Source of the DNA: Ophiosphaerella korrae
Lineage: Eukaryota > Ascomycota > Dothideomycetes > Pleosporales > Phaeosphaeriaceae
Length of the DNA: 64,000 nucleotides
Assembly: GCA_028456385.1 (NCBI GenBank)
Contig: JALNQF010000094.1
Coordinates: forward strand, 1 to 64,000
Reading direction: 5' to 3'
The notes under the pieces: model-generated
Database searches by the model: none
Seen by the model: the letters and a program-made list of their open reading frames with translations, nothing else
What the model was told of the DNA's origin: nothing
Shown here: positions 1 through 12,300 of the stretch, piece by piece
How positions within the stretch are numbered: position 1 is the stretch's first letter
Layout: every line of letters begins with the position of its first letter
Position numbers and translations under genes: made by a program

Positions 1-1811
1 TCTTTAAAAATATATATTGTTTTTAGTTATAGCTCTTATATTAAAGAAGTTATAATACTTTTAAAAACGTTAAAAAAAACAATTACTCTTTATTTTTTGC
101 ACCCCTCTGTATATAAAAAGAAAAAATAACTAGTTAGTAAATACTTTAAGTAAAAGACTAGATTTATAAGAAGAAGTAAACACTACTAGTATAGTTCTAG
201 TTAAAAATAAAGAAAGAAACTTAGTCTTAAATAAATCTAAGATAGTTATAATACTTAAGAGAAAGAGTAATAAGCTAGATAAATAGATTTATATAGAAAT
301 AGTAAAAGCCTCTAAAGAAATAGAAAAACGAAAAATCTAAGATAGATTTAAAAACGCCTATAGAAGAATATATATCTTAGATAAGATTTAAAGGAAATTT
401 ATATAATAATTCTATAAACTACTAGTATATAGATCTTAGAAGATTAAGAAAATACTAAATAAGCTTTTAAAAGACTACTATATCTTAAAAGTAAGATTAC
501 TAGTAAAAGAAGTACTATAAGACTATATAGAATATTACTAAAACAAGTATAATAGATATACACTATATAGAATATTATAACTAGTTAAAGTCTTAAAACG
601 CCTCTAGAAAGTTATTATAATAGACTTTATTATAAAGTTACTTATATTAAAAGACCTAATATTAGGAGTTAAGTATAATAGAATTCTAATAATAGTAGAC
701 AAGATTATAAAGTATATATCCTTTAGACTATATAAAGAAAAAAGTAAAATAGAGGTTACTATATACTAAGTCTTTATAATAGTAATTAGCTAATATAGTA
801 TTCTAGATAAAATTATTATAGATAGAGATATAAGATTTATATTAAAACTTTAGTAAATAATAATAGTATAAATAGAGATTATATATTAAATATTAATAGT
901 ATATTACTTATAGATATATAGATAGTTAGAAAGAATAAATTAGATAGTAGAGTAATACTTAAGATACTACTTTAACTATAACTAGAATAACTAGGTATAG
1001 TTACTACCTATAGTATAGTTTGTATACAATAGCGTAAATAATATAGTAATAAAAGTATTACTCTTTTTTATAAACTATATATTTATCCCTAATATATACT
1101 AGATACTAAGAAATATAGAATTTTAAACTTTAAGAAAAGAAAACTTTATAAATAGAATAAAAGAAATATATAATTAAGATAAGATACTAAGTTCTTATAT
1201 AATTATATAGTAAAGTACTATAATAAGAAATATAAAAAAGTACTCTAATTTAAAGATAAAGAAAAAGTATAGTTAGTCTAAAGAAATATTAAAAGTAAAT
1301 AATCTAGTTTAAAACAAGATTATATAAAAATAGGAATATATAAGATTAAGGTAAAAGTTATAATAGTTATATTTAAATAAAAGCTACTAAGTAAAATAAA
1401 GATATACCTAACCTTCTATATAGTACTTTATAAAATAGTACTATAAAATATAGAACTACTAGTATATAAAGTAAATATATATAGAGAATAAGAAGAATAA
1501 AAAGTTAAAGAAATCTTAGTATATTAGTTCTATAATAGAAAGAACTACTATTTAGTAAAATAAATAAGTATAGATAAGAAAAAGTAACTATAAGAAGATA
1601 TATAGAAACTAGAAGATAACTTTAACTACTCTAAGAAACTAAAGGAGTTCTTAAGTTAAAACCCTCTAAACTGCCTAGTAGTAAATAGAGAAGACTTACA
1701 CTATTAGTAATAGGTAAAGAAGTATTAGACGCGCTTAATATAGTAAGAGCTAGAGTAGCCTTTACTATAGCCTTAAAGTTAAGCTTAGATTCTAAGAGAA
1801 TAGCTTATACA
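1..1811 (+). mobile_element. RIP-degraded Ty3/Gypsy chromovirus fragment, pol 3' end
   Basis: Remnant of a plus-strand retrotransposon entering from the left edge. Reading through stops gives the integrase region (about 480-1,010, including a readable T/V-D-F-I-T-K-L-type core) and then a chromodomain-like stretch at about 1,508-1,660 that ends the polyprotein, as in chromoviruses. The same order and wording recur at 18,110-19,640. Almost every Gln, Arg and Trp codon of C-A, C-G-A or T-G-G type has become a stop, the RIP pattern. It is cut off at 1,811 where an LTR in the opposite orientation begins; the 3' UTR and LTR expected next are missing. Non-functional. Confidence 0.8.
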
Positions 1812-2323
1812 TGTAATAGGTATCTAGGGTTAACTTTCTAATAACTAGGGGTTATTAGTAGATTAGGAGATAATAACAAAAGCTTGTGTTATAATCTATA
1901 ATAGACTAAAATAATAGAAGATGTTTTACAACTATCTTAGTATTATCGCTTGTAGTTAATAATTAAATTACTAATACTATCCTAATAATATATATTATTA
2001 CTAACTATATACCTCTATTAATCTATTTATATAACTATATAGATTACTTTAATCTATTATACGTATTTATAAATTACCTTGATCTATTATACGTATTTGT
2101 AGATTACTTTAATCTATTATACGTATTTATAGATTACTTTAATCTATTATACGTATTTATAGATTACTTTAATCTATTATACGTATTTATAGATTACTTC
2201 TACGTATCTATATTATAATTTGCTTCCTAGCCTATATTACTACCCTACTTGCCTTATACCTTGTTATTACTTATATTAGGACTAATTAGCTCTATTTTAT
2301 TTATTCCTATTACACCTATAATA
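1812..2323 (-). repeat. LTR (3' LTR side of minus-strand Gypsy element)
   Basis: Minus-oriented LTR of 512 bp, starting TGTAATAGG and ending CCTATAATA, the RIP-mutated forms of the TGT..ACA ends seen in the less damaged copies at 28,617 and 35,651. A purine tract (read on the minus strand, just right of 2,323: TAGAGGAGGGGATAG) directly precedes it, as a polypurine primer should. Its central part matches the LTR at 28,617, not the LTR at 21,541. It is longer than relatives because of the 30-bp tandem repeat inside. Confidence 0.8.
2041..2190. repeat. 30-bp tandem repeat, five copies, inside LTR
   Basis: Five head-to-tail units of exactly 30 bp (2041, 2071, 2101, 2131, 2161), each AGATTACTTTAATCTATTAT followed by ACGTATTTAT, with unit 2 slightly diverged. 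Relatives at 7,019-7,100, 20,398-20,480 and 21,760-21,830 carry only two or three versions of the unit; in the least damaged copy it contains CACGTG-like and GATCTGT words. Confidence 0.9.
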
Positions 2324-5300
2324 CTATCCCCTCCTCTAGATAGGTCCTTATTCTCCTAGCCTAGAGCTAAAGTTATTAACTCTATTTCTTTATTAATATA
2401 GAGTTCTTTATCCTCCCCTATACCTACTAAGTCTACCCTTTATTATCTTTAATTAGCTAATTATATATTACGTTATAGTATTGTAATATTCTCTTATTCT
2501 TATTGTAAGTCTTTAAACTCTCTATTAACTTACTTTTCTTTAAAATATAGTAAGGCTTATAAGGCGTATATTTATACTAATACTTATTTGTCTTATAACC
2601 TATCTAGTATATTACTAGTAGAGTATAGGTTAAAAATACTTATTTGTACGTCTACGCTTATTTGTAATAGGGAAAGCTATTAACTACGCTTAAGAAAAAC
2701 TATTATTATAGATCGTAGAGGCTAAAAAAGAACGTAATTATATTCTAAGTATATAGGTAGAAAACTATACTTGTTTAGTTTATCTTTATAAAACAAAGGC
2801 CTTAAACGATAAAAAAATCTATTGTATAAGCTACTCTCTTAGAGGCTAAGTTAGATTTTAAGAACGTAATAGGGGCTACTCTAGCTCCTATTGTCTTAAG
2901 TAGTTCTATCTCCTCTCTATCTAGTAGTAGTATTATTAATTATCTTAGTTCGCTATTAGGTAGTCTAGAGGGTTTTAACTTTAGAACTCTTCTAGTTTCT
3001 TATAGTAGTTAAGGTTATTTTCTAGTTCCTATATTTCTTTCTATAGTTGCCCTTTCTTATCTATACCTATCTATTCTACTAGGTAGTAGTTTCTTCTATT
3101 ATAGAACTAGTGTACTAGGATTTTTTTAACTTCCTATTCCTCTTATTCTCTATACGTGTCTACTTTATACACTAGTAGTTCTATGTTTTATAGTACTGTC
3201 TTAAGTAGTACTACGTAGAAGGTTAAGTATATCCTTATCTTGCTTAGTAGCTTTAATTTAAATATAACTAATATAACCTTTTTCTTAATTTTATATAGTC
3301 TTATTTTTACGTAATTTAGTTTTAAACTAACTTATTTACTTTTAATATTTCTTTAGACTAACTATACTTTTTCTCTCTCTTTAAATTAAGGTTCCTTTTT
3401 ATACTTTATATTATAGTACTTTACTATTTAATTATATAGGAATTCTACGTCCTATCTTAATTAATTATATATTTCTTTTATTCTATTTATAACGATTTCT
3501 CTTCTTAGAGTCTAAGATTCTATATTTCTTAATATTTAATATATATTAGGATTAAATCTATAGTTCGCGAAGAAAAGTAATACTTCTATTACTATATTCT
3601 TTACGCTGTTGTATACTAGCTGTGCTATAGGTAATAACTATACCTAGTTGTTCTAATTGTAGTTAAGGTAGTATCTTAAGTATTATTCTACTATCTAGTT
3701 TATACGTTCTAATTATCTATCTATTTATAGGTAATATACTATTAATATTACGTATTATATTCCTAATTATACTATTATCGTTCCCTATAGTTTTAATATA
3801 AACTATACATCTCTATCTATAATAATCTTATCTAAGATACTATACTAGCTAATTATAGTTACTAGAACTTAGTATATAGTAACTTCTATCTTACTTCTCT
3901 TTTTATATAGTTTAAAGTATATATACTTTATAAGTTTATCTACTATTATTAGAATTCTATTATACTTAACTCCTAATATTAGGTCTTTTAACTTAGGTAG
4001 TTTTGTAATAAAGTCTATTATTATTGTCCTCTAAAGTTACTCTAGTACTTTAACTAGTTATAATATCTTGTATAGTACGTATCTATTGTATTTATTTCTA
4101 TAATATTCTAGGATATAGTAGTTCCTTAGGAGCCTATTTAGCGTTTTCTTAATTCCTTAGTATCTATATACTAGTAGCTTATAGAATTGTTATATAAATT
4201 CTCTCTAGATTTTTCCTAGAATATATATTCTTCTATAGGCTTGTGCAAATCCTTCTTAGATTTCTAGTTTCTCTATTTCTTTAGATACTTCTTATATTAT
4301 CTTTTAAATCTATTTATCTAGCTTACTACTTATTCTTTTAAGTATTGCAGCTATTTTTAGTATATTTAGGACTAAGTATCCTTTATCGTTCTTAACTAGA
4401 ACTATACTAGTAGCGTTTACTTCTTCTTATAAGTCTAGTCTTCTACTAAAGGCGTCTTTAAATTAGTTGTCTTTCCCTTTTATATATATAATTTCTAAGT
4501 TAAATATTAATAGGAACTCCTACTATTTTATATATTGTTAAGATAGTTCTTTATTTATTATAAATCCTATAAGATTCTTATAATCTATATAGACCTTTAT
4601 TCTATATTTTACTCTTTATAAGTATACTTTCTACTATTTAAATACTTTGTAGATTACTAGTATCTCTTTGTTATAGATTAAGTAGTTAAGCTCTACTAGC
4701 TTTATTTTCTTAGAGAAGTACTTAACTAAGTATTCTTGTTTAGTCCTCTAGTCTTCTTATATTAGTACTATTCTGTAGACTAAATTAGAAGCATCTATTT
4801 TTACTATTACTAGTAGGTCTAGGTTATATATTCTAATAACTAGGTTCTCTATAAACTTCCTTTTAATCTTGTTAAATACCTCGTCGCATTCCTTTATCTA
4901 TTTAAATAGCGTATCTTTCTTTATAAGTCTAGTTATTAGTTCTATATCTTTAGACTATCCTACTATTAATTTCCTATAGAAGTTTACTAGCCTATAGAAT
5001 TGTTGTACCTCTTTTAGGTTCTTTAGTGTTAGCTATTCTTAGATTTCTTTAATCATATTTAGGTTAATCTTAATTTTTCCTAGTTTAATAATAAATCTAA
5101 GGAAGTCTATCTCTTTTGTATGTGCTTATGTTAGCTTTTAATATGTCTATCTTATAGTAACTAATCTTTCCTATTCTCTAGTCGATGTATAAGTTAGTTA
5201 TTTATAACTATAGTATTTCTAGGATTATATCTTGTTTGTTATTAATTGTTATTATATCTATAACTATGTTTTCGATCTTTAGTCCTTCTAGCTCTAACGT

Positions 5301-6890
5301 TAAAGGTACTATTTCGAACTTAATAAGTTCTTAGAATAGTTTTCCTTTAATTATACTTAGTTGTCGAGGGTATTTCTTTATTATATAACGTATTCTTTCT
5401 TTTTCTACAAACTTCTTTAAAATAAAGTTTCTTATAGCTCTACTATTAATTATTAATTATACTTTCTTTCCTTAGTATATACTTGTCTTCGTAATATATA
5501 GGCCTCTTATACCTTCTAGCCTTACTTACTTAGGTAATTTTGTAAATTATCTATCTTTCTAGAGCTATAGCCCTATTTTAAGTTTATACTCTTTATATTT
5601 TAGATATTTATTATTTATATATTTGTACTATAGTCCTCCTAAGACGTATTTTTTAGATAGTTTTAGTCTTAGCCTTATTATTGTATAACTATCTTCTAGT
5701 ATTATTTCTTATCTAATAATATCTTCTACTAAGATTACCTTAGTATAATTATAACTTTCCTTTCTTACTAGCTATACGTTATTTCTTACTTTAAGGTTTC
5801 TATACGTAATGTAGTTCGTGTTTAAGTATAATAGCTATACTATCTTAAAGTATGCTAGATATTTAGAGTTTATTCTTTCCTTGTCCCCTTCCTAGTATCT
5901 ATCTTTACTAGGTGTCTCTTAGGTTAGAACGTAGTATACTACTAGTACTTGTAGTATATAGGCTTTATTAATCTATTATATTCTTTATACAAGGAACTAC
6001 TACTCTCTTTATATAGGTATTCTTCTTACTATAACTATATATTACTTTATCTATTCTTAAAATAGCGTAAACTTTATATTCCTAGGATTACGTATTTTCT
6101 AGTCTTTATACGCTTCCTCTATACTAATAACTAGTAAGTATTTCTAAATAAATTACTATTCTTACCTTTATTCTACTATATCTATTTTAATATAGCTATT
6201 ATAACTATATATTTTTAACTAGGTATACTTTATACCTCTTATCTTACTCTATTCTTTATTACTTTATAGTTCTTTAGAAGTAACTATAGTAGTCTTCTTA
6301 TCTTTTACTAGTCCTTTAGTAGGGATTAATAGGGTCTAGGGCTCTTCTCTTTCTAAATCTTCTATTAGTAGGTCTATTATACGTTTAGTTTTATTAAGCT
6401 ATACTTACGTTCTATCTTCTTTTATTACTACTACTCTTTATTTCCTATATAGAAACTATCCTACTCTTTATTTACTTAAGAGGTATATATAATAGTTATT
6501 ATTATAATAAAAGGTCTAATAGAGTATTACGTATTACTATTCTTTACTTCTAGCTACTTTCTCCTAAGGTTTAGCTTATACTTGTTATACTTCTTTCTTC
6601 TTTTTAGTTGTCTTTAACTATATTTCTTTCTTTAGGTCTTTACTTCTATATTCTTTTACAAAGTGTCCTAGTTTCCTATATTTATAATATACTATATCTT
6701 TCTTTTACTTAGATTAGTAGTCTTTTACGTAGTAGCCTTTCTTACTATAGTTAAAGTACGTAAAGTCTTTATTCTTCTTCTTTTTCTTATCCTTATTAGC
6801 GTTAAGGATTATAGGATCTCTACTATCCTAGTTCCTTAGTTAGTTCCTATACTTGTTCTTCTTCTATTCTTAAAGATTGTTGTTAATTTA
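2324..6890 (-). mobile_element. Minus-strand Gypsy element, 3' portion (gag zinc knuckle to chromodomain), RT core deleted
   Basis: Internal part of a minus-strand Gypsy chromovirus. Reading leftwards from 6,890: zinc-knuckle gag C-terminus (about 6,640-6,790), a gag-pol spacer, protease and flanks (about 5,200-5,620), RNase H (about 4,400-5,000), integrase (3,000-4,200), chromodomain and 3' region. Compared with the copy at 28,617-35,651, roughly 0.7 kb is missing at about 5,118, where text equivalent to about 31,898 joins text equivalent to about 32,610. This removes the catalytic YLDD part of reverse transcriptase. Heavily RIP-mutated. The frame continues at 20,700 beyond the nested insertion, whose ATTTA duplication ends at 6,890. 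Confidence 0.75.
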
Positions 6891-7315
6891 TATTATAGGT
6901 GTAATAGGAATAAACGAAATAGAACTAATTAGTCCTAATGTAAGCGCTAATAAAGTATAGAACAAGTAAGGTAGTAATATAGAGTAGGAAGCAAATTATA
7001 ATATAGATACGTAGGAGTAATCTATAAACACGTGCGATAGATTAAGGTAATCTATAAACATGTACAATAGATTAAGGTAATCTATAATATCGTATAAATA
7101 GATTAGTACAAGTATATAGTTAGTAGCAACGCGCATTATTAGAATAGTATTAGTAATCTAATTTCTAACCTAGAACGCTAATACTTAATATTGCACACAC
7201 AAATTAACTATTATTTATAGTTATTACTTAATTATAACACGAACTTTTGTTATTACCTTCTAATCTACTAACAACCTATAGGTTATTAAGAAGTCGACCC
7301 TAGTAACCTATAATA
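6891..7315 (+). repeat. 5' LTR of nested plus-strand element
   Basis: LTR of 425 bp, equal in length to its partner at 20,270-20,694 and sharing its central segment (AACGCTAATACTTAA and so on). Left boundary is fixed by the ATTTA duplication; right boundary by homology to the partner and by the following CCTTGCTAATTTAG primer-site-like sequence at 7,316. Confidence 0.88.
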
Positions 7316-7389
7316 CCTTGCTAATTTAGTTATTAAGAGAAGTAAAGCGTAAGTAACGTATAGTCTAGCTAATACAATAGTAGAAAGTT

Positions 7390-8560
7390 TAACTAAATAA
7401 GTAGCTAAGGCACCTATAAGTAGTTATAAATTAGATAATATAGTATAGAAGGTAATAAGAGATTATATAAACAACTTAATCTTAGAAAAAGAAGATATAA
7501 AGATAGTAATTAACGCTTTAGAAATATAGAACAAAGAACTACAAGACAACTTTAAATAAAATAAAGTATAAATTAAGGCTATTATAGAAGGACAAAACTA
7601 GATAGAACTAATTACCTAAAGACTAGAAATAAGTATAACAAAGAAACTACCTAAGATACTAGTACTTAAGAAGTTTAATAGAATACAGGAAAAACTAAGA
7701 CCTTTTATAGTATTAGTACAACTCTAGATAGATATATAAGTACTATACTTTAATATAGAAGAAAAGAAAGTAATATATATTAGAATGCACCTCGAAGAAG
7801 ATATAATAAGATAGTTTAAACCTTACTAGATAAACTATACAATACACGCCCTAATAATATAGAAGGATAAAACTAGAGCTATCTTTAGAAGTTATAAATA
7901 CTTTACTAAACGAATAAGAGTAGTATTTAGGGATATAGATATTACCTAACAAGCTAAAGAAAAACTTAAAAGGCTTATATAGAGTAAGAGTATTCTAGAG
8001 TATATATTATAATTTAAATAATTAGTACAAAATATAGAATAGAATAAAGTATCCTTAATATTATAGTTTAAACAAGGGCTAAATACAAAAATCTAATATA
8101 AAATAATTTATATAGAAAAACTAAGGATACTAGAAGCTCTAAAGTAGTAAGTAATACAAATTAACAATAATCTTCGAGAATAGAAGAAGAACAAATATAA
8201 GAACTAACTAAGAAACTAGGATAGTAGAGACCCTATAATCCTTAATACTAATAAGAATAAAAGAAAATAAAAGAAGAATAAAGACTTTATATACTTTAAC
8301 TATAGTAAAAAAGGCTACTATATAAAAGACTACTAATCTAAGTAAAAGAAAGATATAGTATATTATAAATATAGGAAACTAGGACACTTTGTAAAAGAAT
8401 ATAGAAGTAAAGACCTAAAGAAAGAAATATAGTTAAAGACAACTAAAAAGAAAAAAGAAGTACTATAAGTACAAGCTAAACCTTAGGAAAAAGTAGCTAG
8501 GAGTAAAGAATTATAATACGTAATACTCTATTAGACCTTTTGTTACAAAGATAACTACTA
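7390..8560 (+). pseudogene. gag pseudogene with double zinc knuckle
   Basis: Gag-like reading frame of the nested plus-strand element, interrupted by many stops. The capsid part lies at about 7,690-8,170. Two zinc knuckles (CCHC type) are recognisable at about 8,283-8,400, but the metal-binding cysteines read Tyr (TGT/TGC to TAT/TAC), a direct RIP effect; His and Gly spacers survive. A gag/pol spacer runs to 8,889, where the next element is inserted after AGTAG and resumes at 15,700. Confidence 0.75.
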
Positions 8561-8894
8561 TATATATCTTTCTAGTAAGGAGAGAGTAGGATAGTTCCTA
8601 TAAAAGAATAGAGTAGTAGTAATAAAAGAAAATAGAACAAGAGTATAGCTAAAAGAAGTAGTATATATAATAGACCTACTAATAGAAGACTTAAAAGGAA
8701 AAAAACTCTAGATACTATTAATCTAGGCTAAAGGACTAGCACTAGATAAAGAGACTACTATAGTTACTTCTAAAGAACTATAAAGTAATAAGAGAGAAGT
8801 TAATATAAGAAGTATAGAGTATACCTAGTTAGATATATATAGTTATAATAGCTATATAACAATAGAAATAGTAGAATAAAACTAAGAATAGTAG

Positions 8895-9336
8895 TATTAA
8901 GACCTTAGAACTAGTAAGAGTAATAAAGGCAAGTAGGCTTCTATAAGATAGGCGAGGTTAATAAACAAGATAGTTACTTAACTTAATTAATAGTTAGCTC
9001 TTATTAGAGTATTACGAGGTATATAAGTATTAATAAGTAGATAAGAATCTAATTAAATTATTAGTTGTAATACTCTATTAAGATAAGAGGTAAAGAAGAG
9101 ATTAAATACAATAGTCTATAAAGGTCTATTAACGTTCCTATATACTTACTATCTAGCGTTTATTTCTAAGCGCTTACTCTAGAGCGTTTACTCTAGAGCG
9201 CTTATTCTAGAGCGTTTACTCTAGAGCGTTCGCTCTAGAGCGTTTACTACTAAATAGTTACGTGTTCTACTACGCTATATTACTTAGCTTAATTACGTGT
9301 AATATAATAGCTTACCTACTACTTAGTATTATAATA
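8895..9336 (-). repeat. 3' LTR of innermost element
   Basis: 442 bp, colinear with 15,253-15,694 and differing mainly by C/T and G/A transitions. Contains the 14-bp CTCTAGAG-type tandem array. Confidence 0.88.
9169..9249. repeat. 14-bp tandem repeat, about 5.8 units, in LTR
   Basis: Units AGCGTTTACTCTAG / AGCGCTTACTCTAG head to tail; the junction CGCTCTAGAGCG in one unit is palindromic. The same array recurs in the partner LTR at about 15,527-15,607. CpG in the units is retained although CpA/TpG is depleted around it. Confidence 0.85.
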
Positions 9337-12300
9337 CTATTCCTCTTTCTTACGCTAGGTCTATCCTTAGGCTTAGGCCTCTATTAGCTAGGTCTAGCTT
9401 ATAAGTAGTTTACCTCGCCTTCTAGTTAAAAACTATCTTACTATAATATTACTTCCTTTATAGTCTTATAGACTTTATCTCTTATTAGAAATCTTTACTA
9501 TAAACTATATTTCTAAAATACCTTATTTATATTGTTTTTTCTTAAGTATTCTTTGTTTTATTATACTAGATTCTACTCTAAAGTATACTAAGTATACTTG
9601 TATAAGGCGTCTCTATATTAGTATAACCTAGAAGTCTCTTAATTAAACTTATAAAGAGTTTTATAAAAAGGTTAATAATAATAAAAAACTTCTTACTATT
9701 ATTATTACCTATTTACTACGTAATAAGAAAATATTAAAATCTACTAAAGAGCGTACTCGTTATAAGGCCTTATACCTAGCGTTAGAGTTAGAGTAGGAAG
9801 GTAATAAGGTCTTAGCGTAAGTTCTTAACTATTCTACTACTACTATTAATATTACCTCTTCTCTTACTATCTAGTCTACTATTAGCTTATTAGATAAATT
9901 TATTATAACTAAGGGCGCTTTATAGGCTCTATATAGTTAGGTTTATTATAGAACTTTTTTCTACTAATATATCTATTATATCCTAGCTATAGCTTTGTAC
10001 ATCCTATATATCCTAGTATATTGTACTTACTTTTTACTTTCTTAAGTATCTACTAATAATTTTATAGATTAGCTTTAGGTTTCTATATATTTTTACTTAC
10101 TAGGTAGCTTTTCTATTTTACTAGCTACTCCTAGAGAAACTATATACTTTAGAAGGCGTTGCGTCCTATTTCTTAATATCTTTATAGGTCTTTAACTTTA
10201 AACTTGTTATCTTCTTCTTTCTAATATTAGAATTGTTACTATACTAGTGTTTTTAGCTTAGCTAGTTCTAGTAGGCTTATATAGAACTTAGGGTGTACTT
10301 TAGCGTCCTTAGGTAGTTCTAGTATTTTTATTACTAGCCTATTATCTTCTTTAACTAAAAATAGTCTAACCTTAATATAGTCTAGTCCTTTACTAGGTTA
10401 CTTTGTCTATAGATTCTTTGTATAAAGATACGCTTTATCTTCTTTTTTTAGCTAAGGTACTATTTTTTATTTTTAATTAACATATAAAATACTTTATTTC
10501 TAAGCTTTTTCTAGTTTTTATCTTATCTTATTATAGAGTTCTTATATATCTTCTATTCTAACTAACGCTACCTCTATCTTAGGTCTTAGTAGTATTCTCT
10601 TAAATAAATTAGAGTATATCTTATAGTTTGCAAAATAAAGTATTTTACTTATTACTTCTAAGTACTTATTGTTATATACTAATTGTGCTATAAGTAATAG
10701 TAATACTTAATTATTCTACTTCTAATTACTATAAATCCTTAGGTATATCTTTAGTATCTTATTAGTTTATTCTATCTATCTATCTATCTATAGGTAATAG
10801 GCTATTAATAGCTTCTTTTTTATCTCTATTACTACAAGTAGCGTTATCTAGTAATTAGACGTAAAAAGCTTATCTTTATTACTAATAATACTTTTTAGTA
10901 TCCTATATCTTTGTATTAGTACGTCTAGTAGTACGTGTCTTAGCTAATCTACTATATAGTTACTTTAGAATTTCTCTATCTTAGTGTATTTTGTAAATTA
11001 GTCTACGATTACTATTATTATATTGTATCCTATTCTTATTACTAAGTCTTTTAATATTAGTAGTCCTATAATAAAGTCTATTACAATATCTATCTATAGT
11101 TCTTTTAGTATCTTAATTACTTATATTTCTCTATAGGGTATATATATCTTATACTTATTCTTCTAGTAATCTACGTATTCCTTAATAAACTACGTTACTT
11201 TCTCCTTTATCTTACTAAATCTATAGTTCTTCTAGATTAGTTCTATAGTTTATACAATCTTTAAGTAATTATATACTAGGTTGTTATAGTATTATTATAT
11301 AATTACTTCTTATAATTCTTCTAGAACCTTGTTTGTAATCCTAACTAAGTTATTAATTTCTTGCTCCTCTACTAGTCGTGTATTTAGTACTAGGTATTCT
11401 TGTCTATTGTCTTAGAGTATAGCTTCTTCTACTACTTATCTCTTTCCTACGATGTTGTATCTTTAGCTAAGCGCGTCTACTTAGCTATTTTCTTTACTTA
11501 GTATATACTAGATCTTGAATTTATACTATCCTACTAGTTCTAAGTATTATATCTACTTATCCTTTAACTTCTTACTTGTTATAAAGTATATTAGGTTCTT
11601 ATAATCTATCTTAATAATTACTTCTACTATACTTTTAGCGTATACTTTCTATTATTTAAGTATATTAACTATTACTAGTAGCTCCTTATTATATACGTTG
11701 TATCTTTCCTCTTATTTTATAAACTTTCCTAAATAGTATATAATTAGATACTATTTCTCTTTATACTCTTATAGCGCTATTACTCTATAAGCTAGATTAA
11801 ATATATTAGTCTTAATAACTAGGGTCTTATTACTATAGAATTGCTTTAGAACTAGTAGTATAATATAGGCTTACTTAAGTTCCTTATAAGCTTATTTCTA
11901 CTCTACTCTCTATTCTTATATTATATTTTTCTTTATAAGCTTTGTAAGTAGTAGTACTTTCTTTAAAAATCTTTCTACAAAGTATTAGTTAAAGTTAATA
12001 AATCCTAGGAATAATTATACGTCCTTAACTATCTTAGGTTCTTTCTATTCTTCTACTACTTTAATCTTTTCTTAGCTTATCTTAACTTTGTTAATACCTA
12101 TTATATATCTTAGAAACTCTACTTCTATCTTATACTATTTATACTTCTCTAGCTTTAGTTATAGGTTATATTAGTCTAAGTACTATAGTACTATTATTAC
12201 TTACTCTACGTGCTTACCTTCTTCTTTAGAATATATTAGTATATCGTCTAAGTAGGCTATAATAAACTTATCTAAGTATTCTTGTAATATATTATTAATT

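Noticed and set aside
2041..2190. CRISPR-like array
   Set aside because: Units are directly adjacent without spacers and lie in an LTR of a eukaryotic element.
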